Origin: Circinella minor
Taxonomy: Eukaryota > Mucoromycota > Mucoromycetes > Mucorales > Lichtheimiaceae
DNA length: 64,000 nt
Reading direction: 5' to 3'
NCBI GenBank assembly: GCA_016758965.1
Contig: JAEPRB010000117.1
Span: 1-64,000, forward strand
Part shown: positions 1 to 11,116 of the stretch, piece by piece
Layout: each line of letters starts with the position of its first letter
Position numbering within the stretch: the stretch's first letter is position 1
Translations under genes and position numbers: made by a program
The notes under the pieces: generated by a model
The model's input: the letters and a program-made list of their open reading frames with translations, nothing else
Database searches by the model: none
Told to the model about the DNA's origin: nothing

Positions 1-363
1 GAAGATCGAGTTCTTATAATGCTCTTCTTATACAACGCTAAAATACACAAGGATCTATGTGTCTAATAAAAATAAAAAGAAGAAAAAGAAGAAGAAGAGA
101 GATGTTTAATAATAAATCAATAAATAAAGGGTAACAGAAGTGGTATTGGTATTTGTAAAGGGTTCTCACCTTATTTTCAGAGAACACACTGATAAGTCTA
201 TCGCTCAGAAGGATTGCTAAAAACATAATTGGACATGAGTTTCCTTTTCTGGACAAGCTATCTACATACTGCATCAAAGTGAAATACTGTAATAGTCGTC
301 GTTGTTTAAATTACATAAAACACATCTTTCTTTCACTCAACTTCTCTGATCAGTCAATAGCAA

Positions 364-2348
364 ATGGATCACTACAAATTCAACTACCAAGGAAATGATA
401 AACACTTGAAATACTTTGCTGACACTCCATGCAAAAACTGGAGCTTCAAAGACTTCTCTGATACCTTTCAAAGGGGAAGACGTACAAAAGCAAAAGAAAA
501 CACGTTGTTGAGTAATTATTTGAATGCCTTGAAGACAATCAGTCAAACAGAAAGTGTGTCAGATAATGTTAAAAGCATTACTAAAAGTTTGATGAATGAG
601 GTAAGATTAATAATGGAATACACTAATACAAGATATTAAACGTGTTGTTACATAGTTCGAATCTAACCAAGGAACGAGCCGAGGAGCCAGTCGAGAAGCA
701 ACCCCCACACCAAAATATAACTTAGTATTTAACAAACCAACTATATACAGCTTGGGTGACAACAACAGTGTCAATGTGGTAAAGTATTTTAAACTGACGT
801 GTTGTTATTTCCTTCCGACTACTAAAGTATTGAATTTATATTCAGGCACCCTCACAAGCTCAAGGACCTGATGGTGATGGTGAGAGTGACCATTCCTCAC
901 AGCATTCTTTGAATTATCACCGGCTTAGGGTGTGCGACTATTATTTCGTGGACGGGGTAGAGGGGGCACAGCAGAAAGAGAAGTCGCAGCAGCAAGAGGA
1001 GGGACAACAGCAACAAGTACGTTGGTTGGTTGCTGGTATCAATCAAAATGATGAAGCGTATGACATCAGCCAAAGATGCTTTGGGTTTAAAGAAAACACA
1101 AAAAAGATGAAAGACAACCCTGGAAACTTGTCGGATATGAGACTTTTGTAAGTAGAATAAATATTAATGTTGAGCGTAATCATATTTACTTATCTTATGA
1201 TTTCTATAGGGCCCTGAATGATATTTACTTATTTAAAGATAACATTGATGCTTCCCTGACGAGATATTTTGGACTGGATGTACATACATCAATTCTATCA
1301 ACTTGGGATTTTAAACCATTTCTCCCCGAACCATCGATCAAAGCAGCTTCATGGTGCTCCCAGTTAGGCATTGATCCCCCAAATGATTTTATGTCTTGTG
1401 TTTCAAGATGCTCAGACTTCATGACTGAGGCTACGATGTCCAAAAATGTAGTTGATATACATACTGCCCACATCTTGTCGTCCTTGTAAGTATACATTAA
1501 CTGTAGCCAACATTTTGATACTGTATTACTTATATTATCATTTTTACTTAGCTTACCTATATTAATAAATGGATCGTCGGATAAGGCCATTGAAGACTCC
1601 TACGTTCACCACTACCTGAGTCCCATTATTCTCTCAATATTTGAGTCTGACCGTAGACTAAAGACGCGCTGGTAATTTAAAGCTATAAACATTTAAATTT
1701 GACTGAATAGGCAGCTAAATCTATACAATATAGGGCAAACGGCAATGATATCAAGAAACATGATCCCGTATCATATAAACCTGATTTTTGCGTTTATACC
1801 CACACAATCAATATCAAATGCGTTATTCTCATCGCCGAATTTAAACCTACGGAGAACAATTCCGCCGTAGAGTCTGATGAAGTAAAGCTAGGACGCCAAA
1901 TGAAAGCAGCTTATAATGATTTGGTAGAGAATAGGATCCCAAACCCCATCGTTTGTGGAATCTTGGCCCAGGGCAAGTGTATGTCCAATTACGTGATGGA
2001 TATGATCTCTCCTCAGTTGTATCGCTTTAGAAAAATTTCTGAAGTCGATTTGTGTTTTACATTGAGCCAATTAGACTCACTTCCCGCCATTGTATTGCGC
2101 TTATTACAATTAAAGGTAAACACGAATACGGTAATTAAGCTTTACATTCCTTACTAACTCTATTTTTATGTTGTAAACAGAATGTCGTCTTGGAAACAGC
2201 CATTAAATCAGAAACGACTATCCTTTCAAATACGGAGAACATGCATCGAAGTCCGCGTATTCCACCCAAACATTGGCTTACAGTCGACAATTACTTGTTA
2301 GCTCGTAAAAGAAAGAAATCGAGTGATGGAGAACCATCAAGTTCTTAG
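364..2348 (+). CDS. Lineage-specific protein with PD-(D/E)XK-like core, six exons
   Basis: Exons 364-600, 846-1147, 1210-1485, 1552-1671, 1734-2115 and 2181-2348 join in frame to a 494-residue protein; all introns are GT-AG and 62-245 bp. I do not know its function. The C-terminal third has the layout of a PD-(D/E)XK nuclease fold: SYKPDF with D329, then a hydrophobic strand ending IAEFKP with E347 and K349, followed by a helix of the form KLGRQMKAAYNDLV and a segment with YVMDM. Before it lies DSYVHHYLSPIILSIFESD (about residues 290-308). I recall this arrangement from a large family of uncharacterised proteins in Mucorales; that recollection is unverified. The gene at 19062-21657 has the same C-terminal block. 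No signal peptide or membrane segment is seen. The gene looks intact, and the start is the first ATG of the open frame. A domesticated transposon or effector-type nuclease is possible. Confidence 0.8.
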
Positions 2349-2982
2349 TTTGCCTTTCTCTTTCTTTTTTTTTTTTTTAACAATTATTAAGTATATTGGT
2401 TTTATATACGGATTAAATGTAATAATAATAATACGTACATATAATAAATACAATGATATTGCTTATCAGTATTAATGTTCAATCAACATCTACTCAATCT
2501 GAAGACTTTGAATATGTAGCTTTTACATGTAGACTAATTTATTTAAAAGTCAAAGTCAAAACAAAAACAAAGAAGGAAAGAGAAGGGAAAGAGTTTGTGT
2601 ATATATGTAATGATTTATAGTCAAAGTGCAATACAAAATATAGATATATAGAATATGATTATGTAGGGATCCAGAAACAAACTATTATCAATAATGCTCC
2701 TAAAAGGAATAATAAACACCATAGGGAAGATATTCGCCCTGCTTGAAAACCATACACGTAATCTGAGCATCCAAATTGAAGTAACAATCAGAACTGCAAA
2801 AGCATTAACCGAAAACGTAAAACAATCAACCATAAACAATCCGAATGTTTTGAATCTATTGTTTACAAGTACTTTAGAATTAATATGAACAAGACAATAT
2901 GTGACCAAAGAAATAACAATTACTTAACTTCTCTATTTATGAAAGCATTGTTGGATAAGCAGAAGAACGAAATTAAGAGACG
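2349..2982. other. AT-rich spacer, no convincing gene
   Basis: Holds a T-run after the upstream stop and two short open frames on the + strand, 2694-2888 (64 codons) and 2886-3023 (45 codons). Neither has a recognisable domain. The second runs into the duplicated block that follows, so this may be old mobile-element debris. Confidence 0.4.
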
Positions 2983-3417
2983 AACATTAACCTTTGAGCC
3001 ACCGGCCAATAGTATTGTTATGTGAAGAAGAAACTAAAGGCGTGCTATTGTCAACGATTTGGGAAACCGCCCAAGCTACAGAAGGTTAATCTGACCAGAG
3101 TCATACATCACAACAATGTCCCAAAGATATATGAAAGTCCTATTGTCAACCCGTCTTCATACACAAGCCCGAAAGTCAGGTCTCTTGAGTTCGTCTGCCA
3201 TCTCCCATTTTATCTTGAAGAACATTAACCTTTGAGCCACCGGCCAATAGTATTGTTATGTGAAGAAGAAACTAAAGGCGTGCTATTGTCAACGATTTGG
3301 GAAACCGCCCAAGCTACAGAAGGTTAATCTGACCAGAGTCATACATCACAACAATGTCCCAAAGATATATGAAAGTCCTATTGTCAACCCGTCTTCATAC
3401 ACGAGCCCGAAAGTCAG
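2983..3417. repeat. 197-bp direct duplication
   Basis: Positions 2983-3179 recur at 3221-3417, offset 238 bp, with one difference that I can see (acacaag versus acacgag near each end). The 41 bp between copies is not repeated after the second copy. Each copy can be read on the + strand as a basic peptide containing KACYCQRFGKPPKLQK, but there is no long frame. Near identity implies a recent duplication. Confidence 0.85.
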
Positions 3418-3555
3418 ATCAAGATAAAGATGAACAGGAAGGTCAAGAGGGAAAAAAAAAGGTTTTTTTACTCTTTTTTAATTCTTTAAGAATGTGACGT
3501 AACATATGTAATATCTACCCAATAAGAATCCACCATGTTATAAGAGATTCTTATA

Positions 3556-3578
3556 CAGCGTTGGAAGTTAAATTTGGC
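3556..3578. repeat. Left terminal inverted repeat of mariner element
   Basis: Begins CAGCGTTGGAAGTTAAATTT and is the exact reverse complement of 5246-5268. It is preceded by the TA target duplication. Confidence 0.93.
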
Positions 3579-3817
3579 TACCAAAAATAAAAAATGAGCC
3601 ATGATTTCGAAAATGAGCCGCTATTTGAAAATGGGCCAAAATTAAATCAGCTATCGAAATTGAGCCATCTAATTTTGATATTAAGCCATATCAAATGAAT
3701 GTGAGCTATCAGATAATAAAAATGAATATGATCAAAAAGAAACGTAATAATATTTGTTTTTTATATTTATTTATATTAAAAGAACTATATATCAAATGTA
3801 TTTTTTATAATCCTTTT

Positions 3818-5067
3818 TCACCTGCTAAACAGCGGTCCCAAAAGGTTACGTAATGAATGTTTGATCCAAGCTTGACAATCTTCACGGAAAATGTATTCTG
3901 GTGCCCTTTTAATGCGATCACTTAATTTAGTATTAAGTATCACTGAAGCAGGATCTTTGTTAACCACATCTTTAAGTTTCGACCAAAATTCCTCAATAGG
4001 GTTCAAAAAAGATGAGTATGGAGGTAAGTAAATAATCTCAAAACCACGTTCAGTAACCCAATCCTTAACATCAATTGTTTTGTGAATAGCAGCATTATCC
4101 ATAACAAGATATCGATATGGGAGATCATGGGCTTCAATATTTGTAAGTACTTGTTCAAGAAATTCCATGAAATCACTACTAGTTGTCCCTTTTTTTGATG
4201 CTGGATCATTAGCTTTTCTTTTTTTGTTTGTTGGTGCACAAGCCTCTCGTCTTGACAATGTAATGACACCATGGACATTAATAGCTCCCAATATGCTGAT
4301 GTTTGGTCCTTTTGTTTCCGTAGTAATTTTGCATGGTGATCCAACTTCAGACCAACCTTGAGATCGATGCATATTTCTATTGAACCCAACCTCGTCAATG
4401 AAAATACACTCGGAAAAGAAGTAGATCCCAAGTGCTATCCATGCTGATACAGATTCATACCGTTGCAAAATATTTGTATCATCATCACGAGCATCAAGTT
4501 GACGAACTGTACGCTTGTAAGTGAGATGACATTTCTTACGCATATGCTCATTAACAGCGCGACTGGTGATATCCAAACCTTTGAAATGCTGACAAAGTAA
4601 ATTGGTAACATCACTACAACTGATCGTTGGTTGTTCATGAATTTTTTCAAAGATAAAAACTGTGTGGTCATCAGTAAGCTTTGATTTAGCACCGGTCTTT
4701 TTAGATGAGCCTGGAAATACATCTTTACCATTGTTGTGCGCTTCGTTCCATTGATTAACATGCCGTTTACCAGTTGATTGCGTGCAGCAACACTAATTGA
4801 CATCCCTTCAAACTCTTGTAATAAATTGATCATTTTTGCGACTTTAATATCATTCTTTGTATTGTATGACCCACGAGGCTGACGTGAAGATATATCATTG
4901 CTACTAGTAGGTCCTTTGAGCGCTTTTTCTTTCCTTCCTTTTTCCTCTTCCATTTTCTGTCTGTGGTTGATCCCTGCAGCACCCCCCCAGTCCATATAAT
5001 TTCGGAAAAGTACGATTCTCTCCTCAGGAGCAGTGTTACAAGCATCAGTAGAGCTATTATATGCCAT
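3818..5067 (-). pseudogene. Tc1/mariner DDE transposase, frameshifted
   Basis: Cut-and-paste transposase of the DDE_3 (IS630/Tc1) type. The C-terminal catalytic part, intact from 4576 down to the stop at 3818, has the first aspartate in FIDEVGFN, the second in LVMDNAAIH and the glutamate in NPIEEFWSKLK. I count 34 residues between the second D and the E, hence DD34E. The N-terminal part starts at 5067 (MAYNSS...) and leads into a helix-turn-helix region (SISVAARNQ). Within about 4757-4776 the frame must shift by one base to reach the next coding stretch (HVNQWNEAHNN), which runs on into the catalytic domain. With the shift the protein would be about 416 residues, normal for the family. The frame break makes this copy inactive unless the base is an assembly error. 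Confidence 0.88.
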
Positions 5068-5245
5068 AGTAGAAACGAATATAAAAGAAGTAGTGATAAC
5101 AAAAAAAAAGGTGTCTTTCTTAAGATAAAACCTGTACACACACAGATATATATATATTCATATTTTTCTTGTAAATCAGTAGCTTATATTTGCTTGGCAT
5201 AGCTCATTTTCAAAATCATGGTTCTTTTTTTTTTTTTTTTGCATG

Positions 5246-5268
5246 GCCAAATTTAACTTCCAACGCTG
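5246..5268. repeat. Right terminal inverted repeat of mariner element
   Basis: Ends in CTTCCAACGCTG and pairs exactly with 3556-3578. It is followed by TA. Confidence 0.93.
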
Positions 5269-5348
5269 TAACTGATTTTACTCAGCTCCATTTTTTAGAA
5301 TTAAGGTTAGTTTAGGTCCTTAATTTTTAAAAAGCTTGATATTGTGGC

Positions 5349-5550
5349 GCGTTGTCTGGGGAATAAATTTTATGTCCAAGTACTTATTATTTTCTACCGC
5401 CTCATCACGGAAGATATTAAACAATATTTCATTAAAAATGCTCATAAATGAATTCCATATGAGCCATTTTGAAAATAATAATTATAAACATCATGGAAGT
5501 AAATATTTTGATGTAAAAACAGGAACGCAAATTTATTCCCCAGGCAACGC
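5349..5550. mobile_element. MITE-like 202-bp element
   Basis: The ends are 22-bp inverted repeats with one mismatch: GCGTTGTCTGGGGAATAAAT at 5349 and the complement of GCGTTGCCTGGGGAATAAAT ending at 5550. The interior is AT-rich and non-coding. It lies 80 bp from the mariner right end but its terminal repeats differ, so it is a separate element. No clear target duplication is visible. Confidence 0.6.
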
Positions 5551-7800
5551 AAAATAATTTTATAATTGATGCAAATTAATTTAGTTCAACACAAATAGTT
5601 TGGAAAAAACCTGTATATAGAAACAGAATATTTGTATAAGAAATAACGTACGTATCTACTTTCTACACAATATATAGTGAGCTCTAATATTAACTCACGC
5701 CACATTATTTTTGTTTACTATAATATACTGTATACAGAAAAGAGCATTAGAATTACTGCACTACTTTACTTGCTGACACAGATATCTTTTGATGTCATGT
5801 TGAATAATTCAAATAAACGTTATCGCATAGTTAACTACTGCTAATAAATATTAAACCAATAATTAAAGAATTATTATCAGCTTCTATAAATATCCATAAA
5901 CTATCTTTTTTTCTATTATTTTGTAATACTATAACAAATTCTTTCCTACTTACCTATGCATCACTATAATTTCAGTTATAATCATTGTCAATATATATTC
6001 AACAAAAGATGATATCAACAGGAGTTATAATAATAAAAAAAGTAATAATTGTCACTATTATAGCATTGAAAAAAAAAGTAAGTCATTGTAACAGAAAGTA
6101 TTTGAACAATATCAACAACAATAAAAAATAGCTGATAATATAAATAAACGGTACGTCCGAATACGATACTGTACATCAAAGATTTGAAAGAAGAAATAAA
6201 TAGTAGGTTGTAGGTTATTTTAATACCACAATAATACCCTTTTTCCATTCTTACTAAAGTAAAAAATGTATTGAGTTTCATCCCCTCAATTGCTATGACT
6301 CGTACATCATCATATAAATTTGTAACTATATATCATTGGAAAATAAAAAGACTACTATACCCTACCCCGTAACTTTATAAAAACGCCAATTAGTATAAAC
6401 TATTTTAAATATGATAGCATGCTTTATGGTACTATTTTACAAGACCAAGATCATACAGTAATGCTTTAACTTCTTTGCAATAAGTTAAAAACAAAATTGG
6501 TTCTACTACGTAATAATAAACAGTGCTCTTCTTTTTCATGGAATCATGTGAAAGGTTGACCATTGGTTACTGGGTTAATAACATAAATCAAATCAGTATG
6601 TCCAAAATAATAAACACATCCAACCTTTTCATAACAACACCCCTTCTCTCCATCTCTACTCCCCAAAATACCCTGATCCCTATCTTACCATAGTATTAAA
6701 CTAATAAGATAGTGCATTTTTGTATCTAAATATAAAACACATAGACACTACTAAAAAATTTTATAAATAGTTTGTTGATGACGGGCATTTTATCTTTAAT
6801 AAACCTAATTAGTGACAGTATGGCGGAAAAAGAAAAAATAACTCTCCCCCCATTCATGGGAAGCGTTACACATGTCATCAACTGAGATTTAATCCATTTC
6901 GGAACGTTTCCGTTAAGCCTAAAATAAAAAAGAGCATGAATTTTTTTTTGGGTGCATAAGGGGAAAATGGAAAAAAAAATTTATTGATTATAGTCAATTC
7001 AATTGGAAATGATGTACACATAAAACTAGTTAATTTAACAGGATATTTAGATATTTACTTTTTCTTCTTGTTGATCAATGTACCCAAAATAAATAAAAAC
7101 AAAAAAATAGGATGGTCACTATGTGTATACCTCCAAACTATTTTTAAATATTATTCTACCTATGGGCTATATAATTGATGAAGAGTACGTCCGTAGAGTA
7201 TATATAATAAAATAACATTAAATGATGTTGGTGCTGTAAAAACAGTTTAATCTATTGCATGCAATAATATGTAATTTAAATGCTATGTTACATAATGATA
7301 CAAATACTACATGTTATTATATAATAAAATAGGAGGATAAAAGAAAAATGTACTGCTACTGTACATTATATGATACGTATGACCAGATGATACAGTAGTC
7401 ATGTTATGCTGCAGTGACTTCTCTCGTTCTTGTTGCGTACGTACAGTAATTAATGAGGGATATATATCATTTACAACATAAAATATTTATATGACTGAAA
7501 TTGGTATCATATCCTATTATAATACGTATAAAAAAAACAAGTTGTGATAGTAAGATTGTAGTTTAATAATAATAATAATAAAGATATACACAATGTTTTA
7601 TTATTATTTATTTGTGTTTTTTTAATTTGTTATGTGCTTGATTGTTTGGGGGGTATATGATTCTGTGATTTGTGTGTATATATATATATATATATTTGTT
7701 ATTAATGTTATTGTTGTTGTCCAATTACAAAGTTATTCTTTTTTTTTTGTTAAGAATGTATATAATATAAATGTTATGGTATTAAGTGAGGTTATATTAT
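5551..7800. other. Gene-poor AT-rich spacer
   Basis: 2.2 kb of AT-rich DNA with short homopolymers, an (AT)n run near 7680-7695 and several TACGTA palindromes. Small open frames are low in complexity and show no domain. I see no gene. Confidence 0.6.
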
Positions 7801-10017
7801 CTACACTATTGCAGTTCGTTCAGGATAATTTGTACTAAAACCTGAATCATTTTTTGGAACGGTATCTAAAAATAATAATAATAATTTTAGTTAGTAAAAG
7901 AAAAAAAAAACAAGTTAATTAATAATATAATAACAAACCTTTGACTTTATTAACACATTTTTCTCCTCTATGATGATTATTGGTTTTTCGTCGATTTTGT
8001 AAAGAGGAATTTGTTGATGATATAGAAGAAGATGACAATGATAATGATGAAATTGTTGATTTTTTTAATAATAATGATGAAGATGAAGATGATAATAATG
8101 GTGATGTTGATAAAGGTCGTCGTTGTGTAGAAATAGTATTCTTATTAGTAGTAGTACTAGTAGTAGGAGTAATAGTTATAAATCCATGAGAAATATCATC
8201 TTGATGAATAGTTTCAATTAGTCCATTCAATTGTCGATTCCATTTTGACATCCAATGTAAGTCCGATTTAAGTGCATCTAAATTCATTGCTTGTTTGTTA
8301 ATAAATTTTTTAGCTTCCACTAGTTCGTTTGCCAAGCGTTCATATTGAATACTCGGGTCCTTGGATTTCATTCGTTCTTTCATTTCATGCATGACTTGCG
8401 TCACATGTTGATGATATGTGTCAAATCGCACATGTAATTTTTTGATGAGACCCTCTTTTGACTGCAGCTGATGATGTTGGTCTTGCATTTTTGCACATAA
8501 ACTAACAATTTCCTGTTGACCTTTTGTCACTTGTTCACCTAATTTTGTTATTTCTTGATGATTTTGTTTTAATTGTTGATTCAACTGTTCTATCTCTTGT
8601 TGTAAATTATGTTGTGTTATATTCCATTGTCCACGTTCTTGTTCATGAAATTCTTTTATATCATTCATTTCTGTTTGAAGTTGAGTTTTCGCTGTGCATA
8701 CATCATTGAATTGTTGTTGTTGTTGATCCATTTCAATTTTTAGAGCAGTTGCTTGTTGCTCTTTTTGGTCAAGTGTTTCATGAGCTGCAAATAATTTTTT
8801 TTTAGTTTCATCAAGTTTGGATTGGAATTCATTTATAACTTGTTGATCTTTTTCTTTTACATGGTCAAGATGTTGTTGTTGTCTATTTAAATTTTCATTC
8901 AAGTCTTGAATCATTTGAGATTGTTCTTCTATTTGTGTTGTTAACTGTGTAATTGTTTCATCTTTTTCAGTTGCTGCACATAAAAGTACTTTCTTATCCT
9001 CCTCCGCCACTTGCTGTGCTTTAATCAATGTGTCTTTGGTATCATTCAACTCATTTTCCAATTGATCTAACCGTTTCTGGAGTCGTATTACCTTGGGCGA
9101 CTTGTCAATATTCTTTTCCAATCGACCCATCTAAATATATATCATTCCGCCATTAATATATAATTATAATAATAATAACCTCCCCCCCCCCAAAAAAAAA
9201 AAGAAAAAGAATGTCCTTTTCCTCCTCCTCCTCCTCCCCCAATATAGGAGGGGGAAGGAGGTTTATAATAATAATGATGAAAGGGATGTAGTTAAATACC
9301 GATTTTTGTAATAACATATTTTCTTGTCTTAATGAAGCAAGTTCTTGATTATTTTTTAATAAAGTAGATTTTGTAGTTTCTTTTTCTAAAGTCATTGATT
9401 GAATTGTTGTTTCCATTTTACGATTTTTTAACTGTAAAGATTCAATTTCTTTTTGCATTGTATGACGATATTTTTCAAATTGTGTTGCAAGTTCACTCAT
9501 ATGTCTTTTTGTACGCATATCATCTGTTGTTTTATTACTACTACTATTATTGGTAGATATTGAAAAACGTGTATCACTTGATAAACTTGTTACTGATGTA
9601 GAGTTATCACCAGTAAAAAAATCGGGAGATATCTCTACTATATAATTTATTATTATTAATATTTAGTTCGTAAGTGTATATGTTTTTATTATTATTATTC
9701 TATCTCTTATTCCCGCCCCCCCCACGTGTCTAATAACTTATGAACAGAAAGAACTAACCTGGACCTTCACCATCGAACCGAGTTGTTTGATTTAAAAACC
9801 CATAACGTTTATGTCTACTTAATTCATCACTTGTTGGAATGTTATATTCACCTGGTCCTGGAATATAGTCTTTAGCACCTATTATTATTTTTTTTAAAAA
9901 AAAAAAGAAAAGAAAAAAGTACCCGCATAAAAAATAAAACAAGAGTTAATAAGAATATTTAGAATATAAGGTCTTTATATATATACCTTCTTGAAATCGT
10001 TTTGATTTTGCAAACAT
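7801..10017 (-). CDS. HMMR-like coiled-coil protein
   Basis: Exons in transcript order are 9987-10017, 9759-9878, 9300-9637, 7939-9130 and 7801-7865, giving 581 residues in frame. The N-terminus (KSKRFQEG, then YIPGPGEYNIP and GFLNQTTRFDGEG) matches the start of hyaluronan-mediated motility receptor proteins, where a short proline-glycine motif precedes a long coiled coil. Residues from about 90 to 480 are almost continuous heptad-type coiled coil rich in Q, E, K and L. A Ser/Thr-rich tail follows. Animal HMMR binds microtubules and spindle poles; a cytoskeletal role here is inference. The last intron (GTTTGT...TTTTTAG) is my choice; without it the protein ends about 18 residues later in low-complexity sequence at 7919. 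Confidence 0.75.
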
Positions 10018-10578
10018 GAGTTTAAAAGAAACAAATAAACAATACGCGTTATATAAGTTTCAATTGTAAAAAATAAAATAAAAATAAAAAATAAAAAAGA
10101 AGAGTTCGTGTTGTTTATGTTGAGAAGGTTTAAGTTTTTAAAATAATAATAATAATAATAGAATAGATATATAAAATATGCTGCGTGAATAATAAAAAAA
10201 AAAAAAAACGGAGTCAGTAGATATAATAACTAAAAAGAAAAAGAGGGGGAGGAGGAGGATTATTTATTCACATACACACATTTATATATACAATCAAAGG
10301 ATTTTGAAATGATTTGACAGCTGGAAGAAGTTTGTATATTTATATATAAAAGAAAAAAAGTTATATAAAAAGACAAGGAAAAAAGAAAGAAAGACCAAAA
10401 AAAAAAAAAAATCACTCACTTTCTTCGCTCCCTTCCCCCCCCTTTTTTTTTATATATATAAATGGTGTGATTGAAAAAGTGTGTGAGAGAGTGATGATGA
10501 AAAGTTGCATGGAAACACGAAACACAAAAAAAAAAATTATTTATTTTTGGTAATTTTTAAAAAAAAAAAATGTTTTGA

Positions 10579-11116
10579 TTACAAGAGCTTTTTAACATAT
10601 TCTAAAGCAAATGGAGCTATATAATAAAAAAAAAAAATATTATTATTATTAACTTTAACTCATTCAAAATCCTATTTCATTTTAAATAGAAAAAAAGAAA
10701 ACAACTACTTCTATCTCCCTTTTCTCAAACTCCCTTTTTCATTTTTTAACACATTCACAAACATAATGTTCTCTTTCTCTCTCCTCTCTCATAGAAAACC
10801 TGTAAAAAATAAAAATAAAATGTCGCCCGTGTTTTCGTTTTCTCTTCTCCCCTTTTTTTATTTTTATTTTTATTTTTATGTTTATTTTTTTACTTACCAG
10901 CACGAAGGGCAAGGACAACAGTGACAAAGTTGGAAACAGATCCCAATGTACGTTGTCGAAGCATGGCCTTTTGTTCAGGCGTTAATTTCGGCTGCTATTA
11001 TATTTTAATTAAAGAAAAATAATAATAATAATAATATAATTTAATATTTTTGTTTTTTATGTTTATATATATTTTTTTTTCAATTGTTTAAATTAACTAA
11101 CTTGTGGCATAAACAT
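10579..11116 (-). CDS. TOM5: TOM complex subunit Tom5
   Basis: Three short exons (11102-11116, 10898-10994, 10579-10616) splice to a 49-residue protein starting MFMPQQPKLTPEQKAMLRQ. It has the Tom5 plan: a short acidic/basic cytosolic head, then one tail-anchor helix (SVSNFVTVVLALRAAPFAL), then a basic end (KKLL). Human TOMM5 has the same head-helix-APF/TPF order. Tom5 is a small receptor-like subunit of the mitochondrial outer-membrane import pore. The second intron acceptor is an AG-CAG tandem; I used the first AG. Each exon is too short to stand out alone, so gene finders could miss it. Confidence 0.85.

Larger units (their letters stand above)
3556..5268 (-). mobile_element. Tc1/mariner-family DNA transposon, 1713 bp
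   Basis: The two ends carry a perfect 23-bp terminal inverted repeat beginning CAGCGTTGGAAG (3556-3578 and 5246-5268). Both ends are flanked by TA (3554-3555 and 5269-5270), the target-site duplication expected of Tc1/mariner. Inside is a minus-strand DD34E transposase with one frameshift. Similarity of the two ends continues, more loosely, beyond the 23 bp: both contain a CATGATTT(T/C)GAAAATGAGC block. The ends look intact, so the copy is probably young but non-autonomous. Confidence 0.93.

Noticed and set aside
14..274. Possible small two-exon minus-strand gene at the left edge (170-274 and 14-37)
   Set aside because: It would make only about 42 residues, with no family and a start close to another gene's promoter. 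The evidence is too thin to call.
4003..4431. 142-codon open frame overlapping the transposase
   Set aside because: It is an alternative reading of the transposase; the DDE motifs are in the other frame.
4757..4776. Intron instead of a frameshift in the transposase
   Set aside because: The gap is a single base between two well-formed coding stretches, too short for an intron, and no acceptor fits.
7980..8709. + strand frames rich in D/N and V/L
   Set aside because: They are shadows of the minus-strand coiled-coil gene (complement of Q/E/S codons).
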